Of a stretch of 64,000 nucleotides of DNA, positions 1-7,428 are shown piece by piece. The first letter of the stretch is position 1. Every line of letters starts with the position of its first letter. Under the pieces are notes generated by a model. It saw only the letters and a program-made list of their open reading frames with translations. It was not told where the DNA came from and searched no databases. This DNA comes from an uncultured Porphyromonadaceae bacterium (GTDB taxonomy: Bacteria; Bacteroidota; Bacteroidia; Bacteroidales; Muribaculaceae). The DNA lies in contig CAJKBH010000013.1 of assembly GCA_905198125.1 (NCBI GenBank), positions 1 to 64,000 of the forward strand. The letters run 5' to 3'. The position numbers and the translations under genes were made by a program.

Positions 1-87
1 GGAGCGACCGAGATTCGAACTCGGGATACGCTTTTGGCGTATACACGCTTTCCAGGCGTGCCTCTTCAGCCACTCGAGCATCGCTCC
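1..87 (-). tRNA. tRNA-Ser (GGA anticodon)
   Basis: Read on the minus strand this folds as a class II tRNA. The 7-bp acceptor stem pairs GGAGCGA with TCGCTCC, the T arm contains GTTCGAATC, and a long variable arm (TATACGC...GCGTATC) is typical of serine tRNA. The anticodon loop CTGGAAA gives GGA, which reads UCC/UCU serine codons. The final base of the 3' acceptor strand is position 1, so the discriminator base and any encoded CCA lie outside the window. It is divergent from the downstream ppdK gene. Confidence 0.95.
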
Positions 88-280
88 TTTCCATTTTGCG
101 ACTGCAAAGTTAATGCTTTTTTCCGACTTTGCAATGCTTATCTGCGATTTTTTTATTTTTGACTATAATCATGCTTGAAGAAACCTCTTGCAAAAGTCAG
201 TCATTGACCGTTTTGATAAGAAAAATCACACTAATGTTCATTTTTTGCGGTAAAAATACTAAATTTCGCCTATAAATTAT

Positions 281-288
281 TAAATTTG
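281..288 (+). promoter_or_regulatory. Probable -7 promoter element for ppdK
   Basis: TAAATTTG matches the Bacteroidetes -7 consensus TAnnTTTG and lies about 115 nt before the ppdK start. No convincing TTTG -33 element is seen 19-21 nt upstream, so this is a weaker call than the two-box promoters elsewhere in the window. Confidence 0.45.
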
Positions 289-334
289 CACACAGAAGTT
301 ACAATTTTGAGGTTATGTGTATGAACCCCACTGT

Positions 335-363
335 GCCGGGACAGCATCACTAATGATGCCGGC
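335..363 (+). other. 5' leader hairpin of ppdK
   Basis: GCATCA, a CTAA loop and TGATGC (344-359) form a perfect 6-bp stem. GCCG (335-338) can extend it by pairing with CGGC (360-363) across a 5-nt bulge. It sits between the putative -7 box and the start codon. It could shape mRNA stability or translation; no known riboswitch class is recognised. Confidence 0.4.
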
Positions 364-404
364 ATGGTTGTTGAAATCAATATAATACAATATATTAATC
401 ATTT

Positions 405-3122
405 ATGTCTAAGAAAATATATACATTCGGCGACGGTAAGGCCGAAGGAACAGCGGACATGAGAAATCTTCTCGGCGGCAAGGGCGCCAATCTGGCAGAA
501 ATGAACCTGCTGGGTATGCCTGTGCCTCCCGGTTTCACAATCACCACTGAAGTATGCACCGAGTATACCCAGATGGGCCGTGACGCTGTCGTAGCCGATA
601 TCAAGGCTGATGTTGAGAAAGCAATAGCACACGTCGAGTCATTAACCGGCAAAAAATTTGACGATCCTGACAATGCGCTGCTTGTATCGGTTCGTTCCGG
701 AGCCCGCGCATCGATGCCCGGTATGATGGATACGGTGCTGAATCTGGGTATGAACGACGCCACAGTAGCCAACATGGCCGAAAAGAGCGGCAACCCGCGT
801 TTCGCATGGGACAGCTACCGCCGTTTCGTACAGATGTACGGCGACGTGGTGCTCGGCATGAAGCCCAAGAGCAAGACCGACATCGACCCCTTCGAGGCCA
901 TCATGGACGCAGTGAAGGAGGAGAAAGGCGTTAAGTTCGACAATGAGCTGGACGTGGACGACCTGAAGGAACTTGTAAAGCGTTTCAAGGCTGCCGTCAA
1001 GGATTATACCGGCAAGGACTTCCCCGAGTCGGCATGGGAGCAGCTGTGGGGTGGCATCTGCGCCGTATTCGACAGCTGGATGAACGAGCGCGCCATCATT
1101 TACCGCCGCATGAACCAGATTCCCGAGGAGTGGGGAACGGCCGTCAACGTACAGGCCATGGTTTACGGCAACATGGGTAACAATTCCGCTACCGGTGTCG
1201 CATTCAGCCGCGATGCCGCTACAGGCGAGAACATATTCAACGGCGAATACCTGATCAACGCACAGGGTGAGGATGTTGTGGCCGGTGTCCGCACACCGCA
1301 GCAGATCACCATCGAGGGTTCGCGCCGCTGGGCTGCCCTGCAGGGCATCAGCGAGGAGGAGCGTCGCACCAAATATCCCGCGCTTGAGGAATCGATGCCC
1401 GACTGTGCCACAGAACTGATCAGCATCGCGCACAAGCTGGAGGACCACTACCGCGACATGCAGGATATGGAGTTCACCATTCAGGACGGCAAGCTCTGGA
1501 TGCTCCAGACCCGCAACGGTAAGCGCACCGGCGCCGCCATGGTCAAGATAGCCATGGACCTGCTGCGCGAAAACATGATTGACGAAAAGACCGTGCTGCT
1601 GCGAATGGAGCCCCAGAAGCTCGACGAGCTGCTGCACCCGGTATTCGACAAGGACGCACTGAAGCGTGCTGTAGTCGTTGCCAAGGGTCTTCCCGCATCT
1701 CCCGGTGCCGCCACAGGACAGATCGTATTCCAGGCCGACGACGCCGAGGCATGGGCCGAGAAGAAGAAGAAAGTAATCCTGGTTCGTATCGAGACCAGCC
1801 CCGAGGACCTTCGCGGTATGGCGGTGGCCCAGGGCATCCTGACCATGCGCGGCGGTATGACCAGCCACGCAGCCGTTGTGGCACGCGGTATGGGCAAGTG
1901 CTGCGTATCCGGCGCCGGCGAAATCCAGGTTGATTACAAGGAGAAGACCGTCAAGATGAGTGGCAAGACCTTCAAGGAAGGCGACTGGATCTCTCTGAAC
2001 GGCTCGACAGGCGACGTATACGAGGGACAGGTTCCCACCACCGAGCCTGAGCTGAGCGGCGACTTCGGTGCCATCATGAATCTGGCCGAGAAATTCACCA
2101 AGACATACGTACGATGCAACGCCGACACGCCGCGTGACGCAGAGACCGGACGTCGCTTCGGTGCCAAGGGTATCGGTCTGTGCCGTACGGAGCACATGTT
2201 CTTCGAGGGCGACCGCATCAAGGCTGTGCGCGAAATGATTCTGAGCAGTGATGAGGAAGGACGCCGTGCCGCTCTGGCCAAGCTTCTGCCTATCCAGCGT
2301 CAGGACTTCGAAGGCATCTTCAAGGCCATGGATGGCTGCGGAGTGACAATCCGTCTGCTCGATCCCCCGTTGCACGAATTCGTGCCTCACCAGACCGCCA
2401 CTCAGAAGGAACTGGCCGACGAGATGGGTCTGACCCTGCAGGAGGTCAAGGCCAAGGTAGACGAACTCAGCGAGTTCAACCCCATGCTGGGCCACCGTGG
2501 CTGCCGTCTGGGCATCACATATCCCGAAATCACCGAGATGCAGGCACGCGCCATCATCGAGGCCGCGCTGATCTGCAAGGAGCAGGGCATTAAGGTATAT
2601 CCAGAAATCATGGTGCCGCTGGTTGGTACGCTCAAGGAGATCCAGCATCAGGCCAACGTGATCAACGAAACAGCAGCCAAGGTATTCGACGAGCGCGGCA
2701 CATCGATTCCCTACAAGGTAGGAACCATGATCGAGGTGCCCCGCGCAGCCCTGACCGCCGACAAGATCGCCGAGGTAGCAGACTTCTTCTCGTTCGGCAC
2801 GAACGACCTGACGCAGATGACCTTCGGTTACAGCCGTGATGACGCACCCAAGTTCCTGAAATACTACAAGGAGAAGGGAATTATCAAGGTAGATCCGTTC
2901 GAGGTGCTGGATCAGGAAGGCGTAGGCCAGCTCGTAGAGATGGGCGTTAAGAAAGGCCGTAGCACCAAGCCCGATCTGAAGGTAGGTATCTGCGGCGAGC
3001 ACGGAGGCGAACCCAGCTCCGTCAAGTTCTGCGCCAAGCTCGGCATGGACTACGTAAGCTGCTCCCCGTTCCGCGTGCCTATCGCCCGCGTAGCCGCGGC
3101 GCAGGCAGCGATAGAGGACTAA
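405..3122 (+). CDS. ppdK: Pyruvate, phosphate dikinase
   Basis: This cytoplasmic enzyme interconverts pyruvate + ATP + Pi with PEP + AMP + PPi, linking glycolysis, gluconeogenesis and the PEP-centred fermentation of Bacteroidales. At 905 aa it has the normal family length. The N-terminal nucleotide-binding domain begins with the GGKGANLAEM motif. The swivelling phosphohistidine domain carries GGMTSHAAVVARG, with the phosphorylated histidine at residue 488. The C-terminal PEP/pyruvate TIM barrel includes RLLDPPLHEF and ends with GICGEHGG, where the Cys is the expected catalytic acid/base. The ATG start gives the full N-terminal domain. It appears monocistronic, with a strong hairpin terminator immediately after the stop. 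Class III FBPase, another C3/C6 flux enzyme, lies 32 kb away and is not linked. Confidence 0.97.
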   Translation: MSKKIYTFGDGKAEGTADMRNLLGGKGANLAEMNLLGMPVPPGFTITTEVCTEYTQMGRDAVVADIKADVEKAIAHVESLTGKKFDDPDNALLVSVRSGARASMPGMMDTVLNLGMNDATVANMAEKSGNPRFAWDSYRRFVQMYGDVVLGMKPKSKTDIDPFEAIMDAVKEEKGVKFDNELDVDDLKELVKRFKAAVKDYTGKDFPESAWEQLWGGICAVFDSWMNERAIIYRRMNQIPEEWGTAVNVQAMVYGNMGNNSATGVAFSRDAATGENIFNGEYLINAQGEDVVAGVRTPQQITIEGSRRWAALQGISEEERRTKYPALEESMPDCATELISIAHKLEDHYRDMQDMEFTIQDGKLWMLQTRNGKRTGAAMVKIAMDLLRENMIDEKTVLLRMEPQKLDELLHPVFDKDALKRAVVVAKGLPASPGAATGQIVFQADDAEAWAEKKKKVILVRIETSPEDLRGMAVAQGILTMRGGMTSHAAVVARGMGKCCVSGAGEIQVDYKEKTVKMSGKTFKEGDWISLNGSTGDVYEGQVPTTEPELSGDFGAIMNLAEKFTKTYVRCNADTPRDAETGRRFGAKGIGLCRTEHMFFEGDRIKAVREMILSSDEEGRRAALAKLLPIQRQDFEGIFKAMDGCGVTIRLLDPPLHEFVPHQTATQKELADEMGLTLQEVKAKVDELSEFNPMLGHRGCRLGITYPEITEMQARAIIEAALICKEQGIKVYPEIMVPLVGTLKEIQHQANVINETAAKVFDERGTSIPYKVGTMIEVPRAALTADKIAEVADFFSFGTNDLTQMTFGYSRDDAPKFLKYYKEKGIIKVDPFEVLDQEGVGQLVEMGVKKGRSTKPDLKVGICGEHGGEPSSVKFCAKLGMDYVSCSPFRVPIARVAAAQAAIED

Positions 3123-3134
3123 TCATATAGAAAC

Positions 3135-3177
3135 TAAGAAAGGCAATGCCTATTAGTAATGGGCATTGCCTTTCTTA
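3135..3177 (+). terminator. Strong hairpin terminator after ppdK
   Basis: A perfect 16-bp inverted repeat (TAAGAAAGGCAATGCC at 3135-3150 with its complement at 3162-3177) surrounds an 11-nt loop and is followed by AT-rich sequence. It isolates ppdK from the AT-rich accessory genes that follow. Confidence 0.85.
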
Positions 3178-3211
3178 ATCTCTTATTAATATTTTAATCA
3201 TTTGTAACCTC

Positions 3212-3757
3212 ATGACACTGTATCTAAATGAAGAATATGAATTAGTAAGTGAGAGGCCTGCTAAAAAGCTCTCAGAAGTCCAAGTAGAAAAGAATTCCTA
3301 TCAAGGCAATACTCAAACTGAATATATATTCCGTGGGCCACTACATATAAATAAATGGAAGTTATGTTCAATAACAATCAATAAGGATTGGTATGTGGCT
3401 ATCTTGAATAAAATTATGGTCCATAGGGATCAAATGAACCTGATTAATCTTAAAGATTCACTGGAAATCTCTAAATTTATTGCAGAAGATAAGTGGGAAA
3501 AGAAAAAGAACACTGAATTAGGTTTAGATTCTATGATTTTACGAAAGGTAATTTCATTTTTGGAAACCATTCCTACAGAACTTAAATCTAAGAAAGGCGT
3601 AGAACTGTATTTCACTGGCTTAGGATGTATAAATATGAATGGCCTTTCACAATTCTACAAAGAAATTTTGAACAGCCGCCAAATACTCAGTGAATCTGAC
3701 ATTCTATATTTGGAAGATTTTTATGTAAATAAAATGTCTTCACTCCTGGCTAATTGA
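3212..3757 (+). CDS. Hypothetical protein, AT-rich orphan
   Basis: A 181-aa reading frame starting with ATG 35 nt after the ppdK terminator. I do not recognise the family. The protein is soluble-looking, with no signal peptide or membrane segment, many Lys, Glu, Asn and Ile residues and a predicted alpha/beta mix. A YxxxYIFRGPLHINKW-type stretch lies near residue 40. Base composition is visibly AT-richer than in the flanking housekeeping genes, as in the toxin-antitoxin genes 84 nt downstream, which suggests they were acquired together. It might be the first gene of that accessory transcript. Coding status rests on length and codon-like composition only. Confidence 0.6.
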   Translation: MTLYLNEEYELVSERPAKKLSEVQVEKNSYQGNTQTEYIFRGPLHINKWKLCSITINKDWYVAILNKIMVHRDQMNLINLKDSLEISKFIAEDKWEKKKNTELGLDSMILRKVISFLETIPTELKSKKGVELYFTGLGCINMNGLSQFYKEILNSRQILSESDILYLEDFYVNKMSSLLAN

Positions 3758-3841
3758 AACTATAATCAATAAACTAACATTGCAATGCTTGATCTGATAG
3801 ACGGCTTTGCAGTTTTAATTCTTTTCTCACGGTTATTGAAT

Positions 3842-4144
3842 ATGCATCTGATAACTGATAATCTACAAAAGATTATTGCCTTATGTAAGAAGTATAAGGT
3901 AAAGACTCTGTATGTATTCGGCTCAATTCTGACACCACGCTTCAATGAAAATAGCGACGTCGATTTTTCAGCGACATTCCATCATGATCCCGACCCTTTG
4001 ATTGCCGGGGAAAACCTCATTAACTTTTATATGGACCTTGAAGATCTAATGGGACGAAGAATTGACCTGGTAGATGAAGATTGCTTAAAGAATCCATATT
4101 TCATAGAAGAACTTAACGAAACAAAACAGCTGATTTATGGATAG
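3842..4144 (+). CDS. mntA: MntA-type nucleotidyltransferase antitoxin
   Basis: A 100-aa minimal nucleotidyltransferase. Residues 27-41 match GSX10DXD exactly (G27-S28, then D39-V-D41), and a third acidic residue follows in RRID (D75). This is the active-site pattern of MntA antitoxins, which AMPylate a tyrosine on the HepT toxin and so neutralise it. An in-frame ATG at 3785 would add 19 hydrophobic residues that do not fit the family, so the internal ATG at 3842 is preferred. The stop codon lies 8 nt inside the next gene (hepT), implying translational coupling and balanced synthesis. Pairing with HepT makes the antitoxin role much more likely than that of a stand-alone antibiotic nucleotidyltransferase. 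Confidence 0.9.
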   Translation: MHLITDNLQKIIALCKKYKVKTLYVFGSILTPRFNENSDVDFSATFHHDPDPLIAGENLINFYMDLEDLMGRRIDLVDEDCLKNPYFIEELNETKQLIYG

Positions 4145-4475
4145 AACTATAAACAAATATTTACAAGACATCATGCAAGCGATTGGGGAAGTTGAATTGT
4201 ACCTTACCCAGCGGCCGAAGGAATACCAGGTATTTCTTGATGACAGTATGTTTCGTAATGCCATTGAGCGACAAATCGGTATAATCGGCGAAGCAATGAC
4301 TAAGATCCTTCAAATCATGCCTGATATACCAATAACAGACGCCCGCAAGATTAAAGGAACTCGAAACTATCTGATTCACGCATACGATTCTCTTCAACCC
4401 TTTACCATTTGGGGAATCGTTATCAATTATCTACCTAAATTGAAAGAAGAAGTTATCCAGCTTTTATATAAATGA
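4137..4475 (+). CDS. hepT: HepT-like ribonuclease toxin
   Basis: A 112-aa all-helical HEPN protein of the HepT (DUF86) family. The RX4-6HXY catalytic motif is intact: R76, H81 and Y83 in RNYLIHAY. HEPN toxins of this type cleave RNA, and in the studied systems MntA adds AMP to the motif tyrosine to silence the toxin; Y83 is therefore the expected target here. The ATG start overlaps the mntA stop by 8 nt, and its own stop overlaps the Fic gene start in an ATGA junction. The three genes thus form one tightly coupled unit. All key residues are present, so the toxin is probably functional. Confidence 0.9.
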   Translation: MDRTINKYLQDIMQAIGEVELYLTQRPKEYQVFLDDSMFRNAIERQIGIIGEAMTKILQIMPDIPITDARKIKGTRNYLIHAYDSLQPFTIWGIVINYLPKLKEEVIQLLYK

Positions 4476-5023
4476 ATCAGAACGATATTGACCGCAAGAG
4501 TATCGAAAAGGCAAAAGAACTTTTCTCGTCAGGCAAAGTTTATGAGATTGAAGTTGGAACGACCTTCGGCCTTCAGACTATACATCGAACATTGTTCGAT
4601 GGACTTTATCCTTTTGCCGGAGATATTCGCAAGCTGAATATTTCGAAAGGTGGATTTCGGTTTGCTAATTCGCTTTATCTTATTCCGGCGCTTAAGGCTA
4701 TCGAGAAGATGCCCGAGACGACATTTGAAGAAATCATTTCCAAATATGTTGAGATGAATATTGCTCACCCTTTCATGGAGGGAAATGGGCGAGCTACACG
4801 CATCTGGCTTGATATGATGCTGCGCCGTTCATTGGGCAAAGTCGTCGATTGGCGCAAAATCGCTCGCGAATCTTATATGCAGGCAATGGAACGTTCTCCA
4901 ATCAATGACCTTGAGCTCCGTTTTCTACTTCAAAACGCCCTCACTACTGAAACTGATGATCGAGATGTAATTTTCCATGGCATCGACCAATCTTACTACT
5001 ATGAAGGCTACGAACCCGAATGA
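4472..5023 (+). CDS. Fic-domain AMP-transferase, class III
   Basis: A 183-aa Fic protein that transfers AMP from ATP to hydroxyl side chains of target proteins. The catalytic loop HPFMEGNGR is intact at residues 99-107, with H99 as general base. The substrate-flap region lies near residues 55-65. The C-terminus carries SYYYEG at residues 174-179, matching the (S/T)xxxE(G/N) inhibitory motif. Its C-terminal position defines class III, self-inhibited Fic proteins, so no separate antitoxin is required. Translation starts at ATG 4472, overlapping the hepT stop as ATGA. Co-translation with an MntA/HepT pair places two different AMP-transfer enzymes in one transcript. The target is unknown. Confidence 0.92.
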   Translation: MNQNDIDRKSIEKAKELFSSGKVYEIEVGTTFGLQTIHRTLFDGLYPFAGDIRKLNISKGGFRFANSLYLIPALKAIEKMPETTFEEIISKYVEMNIAHPFMEGNGRATRIWLDMMLRRSLGKVVDWRKIARESYMQAMERSPINDLELRFLLQNALTTETDDRDVIFHGIDQSYYYEGYEPE

Positions 5024-5059
5024 TTATCAATTTGAATAGTCACATCAATCATTGGTCGT

Positions 5060-5423
5060 ATGGAAGGTTGCCTGTATGGACAGGCAATCGGAGATGCACT
5101 TGGTCTTGGCTCTGAATTTCTGAGTAAAGTATAAGTGTCAAAGAATTATCCCGATGGATTAAAGAACTATAACCCAAATTATTCAAGATGCACATTGATG
5201 CCGATGGGTAAAAAAATGCGTGGACCGATGATACAGACATGATATTGTGCATTCTTGATGGATTCGAAATCGATCGATTCAACGCACATAGAGTTGCCGC
5301 CAACTTCAAGACCGGTTTAATGTTAATGAAGGAGGTAATTCCGATACTAAGGGTGCAATAGCCAGTGCAATCCCCGGTGCAAAATTTGGTTATGCAGGCG
5401 AATACGCCGCAATGCAGCCTTAG
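5060..5423 (+). pseudogene. Decayed ADP-ribosylglycohydrolase (DraG family)
   Basis: Fragments of one DraG-like gene are readable in shifting frames. The N-terminus (MEGCLYGQAIGDALGLG, from 5060) stops at 5132-5134. The metal-binding motif WTDDTDMILC follows at 5221-5250 in another frame after at least two frameshifts and a stop. A C-terminal piece (GGNSDTKGAIASAIPGAKF) occupies 5331-5423. DraG proteins are usually about 250-300 aa and remove ADP-ribose from arginine, other residues or DNA. Here only about 120 codons remain, so most of the middle is deleted as well. It lies 36 nt after the Fic gene on the same strand and may once have belonged to the same operon. Confidence 0.85.
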
Positions 5424-5505
5424 TTTATATATTCATTCGTATAGTACGGTGTTTATCCTTTCCTTATCATTTTTTGTCGATAAATGATAAATATAATGTT
5501 AACAA

Positions 5506-5537
5506 TTTGTTAATATTGATAAATTTGACTACTTTTG
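5506..5537 (+). promoter_or_regulatory. Bacteroidetes promoter for the CotH-like gene
   Basis: TTTG (5506-5509), a 20-nt spacer and TACTTTTG (5530-5537) fit the -33/-7 consensus well. The predicted transcript would have a leader of about 120 nt before the start at 5666. Confidence 0.75.
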
Positions 5538-5665
5538 TCATCGAAATTCCAATTCTACCCCTGTTGATAATAGATAAGGGATGTGACAACACTGCGCATG
5601 AGGCCATTTCCATGTTTATTAAGGATTGGTATATACAATTAAGACCACAATAAAAACATCAATAA

Positions 5666-7192
5666 ATGAAGAAGTTATATCTTACTATTATTGTATTGCT
5701 GTCAATGTTTAACTTGGACATGACGGCAGCGGAAGATGATGTCAAAGAGCCTGCTCCATCCGGTATAGAACTTACCGATGAGAGGAAAGCGGAACTTAAC
5801 AACATCGACATTCCGATCCTGAACTTTTCGCTTAAAGACGGGGCGTTTCCTGATTTCGACTGCGTGTCGGCACCGGAGGGGGCTGTAAGTTCTTCGATAG
5901 CAAACAATATATATGTTGAGGGCGAATTGTCAGTGACCCGAAAAGGCGACGTTCTGTATGAAAGCGGTCCTTACGAATCAAAGAAAAGCGGCGTACGTCT
6001 GAAAGTCAGGGGTAATGGATCCTCGAACATAGGGGGTCACAAGGCTCCGTTTCCTTCGTACAAGATCAAGCTTTCAAAGAAAGCCAATCTGATAATAGGC
6101 GACGAGACAGTAGGCAAGTCCAAAGACTGGGTTCTGCTTAAGGATCGCTGTGCTGACCTTAACCATGTGGTAGGATTTGAGACTGGCAGAGTCATGGGCT
6201 TAGGATGGCAACCAAGAGGCTATCCGGTGGCGTTGATGATCAACGGAAATTATTTCGGCTCATATTTCCTTATAGAGGCTGTGTCGGCTGACAAGGACAG
6301 GATAAACATTACGGACACCGGCTTCATAATCGAAAATGATGTCTATTGGTGGACTCAGGCCGATGAGTGTTTTAAGTCAGAGTATATTCATCCGGTAATG
6401 GGATGGACGTTTAAGGATCCTGACTTTGAGGATTGGCCCGAAGAAGCGAGACAAAATATCGAGGCTGTTACCAGAATGGCCGAAAAAGTAATATATGAAG
6501 GTACGGATTCCGAAGGACGCACCCTTGCCGATGTTATCGACATAGACTCATTCGCCGGTTGGGTACTTATGCATGACGTCATCAACAGCAGGGACGGTCT
6601 TGGCAGCAACATGTTTGTCATTAAGGATGACCTTGATATGGAAAATCCCTTCAGCAGCAAGTTCCGCATGAGCGTTCTGTGGGATACTGACGGTGCATTC
6701 AAACTGGAGCCTGATGATTTTTGTTCGGTTCATGGTAAGGATACATTCTGGTTTCAGAGACTGTTCCAGTATACGGAGTTTCGACAGGCATATAAGAATA
6801 AGTGGAATTCTATAAAAGCGACATTGTATGATGACATTATGCAGGCATTACAGGATAGACTTCCGCTGATGCCCGGTCTTGATGCTTCACGTAGATTTGC
6901 CGGTGCATCGATCACTACGGAACAATGTGTCCGGCAAATGGAGAATTATTTCCAGCATAGGATTCCGGTTCTTGATGAATTGATTCAGAAAATGCCTGAC
7001 CAAAGTGGAATAGAAGATGTGGAAATTTCAATAGACGTACCTTCGACAATTCCGTCGGACGGTGGCGTGGAATGGATCAGTACGAACAATGCCAAAGTCT
7101 ATGGGCTGGACGGCATACGGCATTCATCGTTCGTTAAAGGCATAAATATAATACGGTTAAGCGATGGCAAGACGATAAAGATTGTCTATTAA
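5666..7192 (+). CDS. Secreted CotH kinase-family protein
   Basis: A 508-aa exported protein. An N-terminal signal peptide (about residues 1-22, ending MTAA) precedes an Ig-like opening segment and a CotH domain (about residues 90-400). Recognisable pieces include KVRGNGSSNIGGHKAPFPSYK, the WVLLKDRCADLNHV segment, and LWDTDGAF, which corresponds to the acidic metal-binding DxD region. CotH proteins have a protein-kinase-like fold, and the spore-coat members phosphorylate protein serines; what the Bacteroidetes members modify is not known. The last 20 residues (GINIIRLSDGKTIKIVY) resemble the C-terminal beta-strand tail of many secreted Bacteroidetes proteins. It has its own promoter and terminator, so it is probably monocistronic. 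Confidence 0.85.
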   Translation: MKKLYLTIIVLLSMFNLDMTAAEDDVKEPAPSGIELTDERKAELNNIDIPILNFSLKDGAFPDFDCVSAPEGAVSSSIANNIYVEGELSVTRKGDVLYESGPYESKKSGVRLKVRGNGSSNIGGHKAPFPSYKIKLSKKANLIIGDETVGKSKDWVLLKDRCADLNHVVGFETGRVMGLGWQPRGYPVALMINGNYFGSYFLIEAVSADKDRINITDTGFIIENDVYWWTQADECFKSEYIHPVMGWTFKDPDFEDWPEEARQNIEAVTRMAEKVIYEGTDSEGRTLADVIDIDSFAGWVLMHDVINSRDGLGSNMFVIKDDLDMENPFSSKFRMSVLWDTDGAFKLEPDDFCSVHGKDTFWFQRLFQYTEFRQAYKNKWNSIKATLYDDIMQALQDRLPLMPGLDASRRFAGASITTEQCVRQMENYFQHRIPVLDELIQKMPDQSGIEDVEISIDVPSTIPSDGGVEWISTNNAKVYGLDGIRHSSFVKGINIIRLSDGKTIKIVY

Positions 7193-7222
7193 CGCTTTCC
7201 CTTTATATAACCAAATACATAA

Positions 7223-7255
7223 GGCTCTATCCTGTTCTGTGGGATAGAGTCTTTT
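7223..7255 (+). terminator. Rho-independent terminator after the CotH-like gene
   Basis: GGCTCTATCC (7223-7232) pairs with GGATAGAGTC (7242-7251), a 10-bp stem with one G-T wobble and a 9-nt loop. It is followed by TTTTGTATT. No gene is seen in the remaining 170 nt before the next start. Confidence 0.85.
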
Positions 7256-7428
7256 GTATTCCTCAAGTATCAACGTGACAGTTGTTTATTAGAATAGCTG
7301 GGACACCACTCGTAAGACAAACCATATATTGTCCTGACAAAACATAGGGGCGTTTAAATTGTTATAATAACGGTTCCACTACGCGCCTCGCACACAATAA
7401 GTGGCAGATGCGTTGGTTATAAATAATA

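Noticed and set aside
642..3002. Very long antisense open frame opposite ppdK (786 codons)
   Set aside because: It mirrors the codon bias of a highly expressed gene. Its translation is rich in His, Leu and Gly with no recognisable domain, while the plus strand encodes an intact PPDK.
3785..3841. Upstream start for MntA
   Set aside because: It adds 19 hydrophobic residues not found in minimal nucleotidyltransferases.
3212..5430. Prophage or conjugative element
   Set aside because: No integrase, mobilisation, capsid or attachment-site repeat was found.
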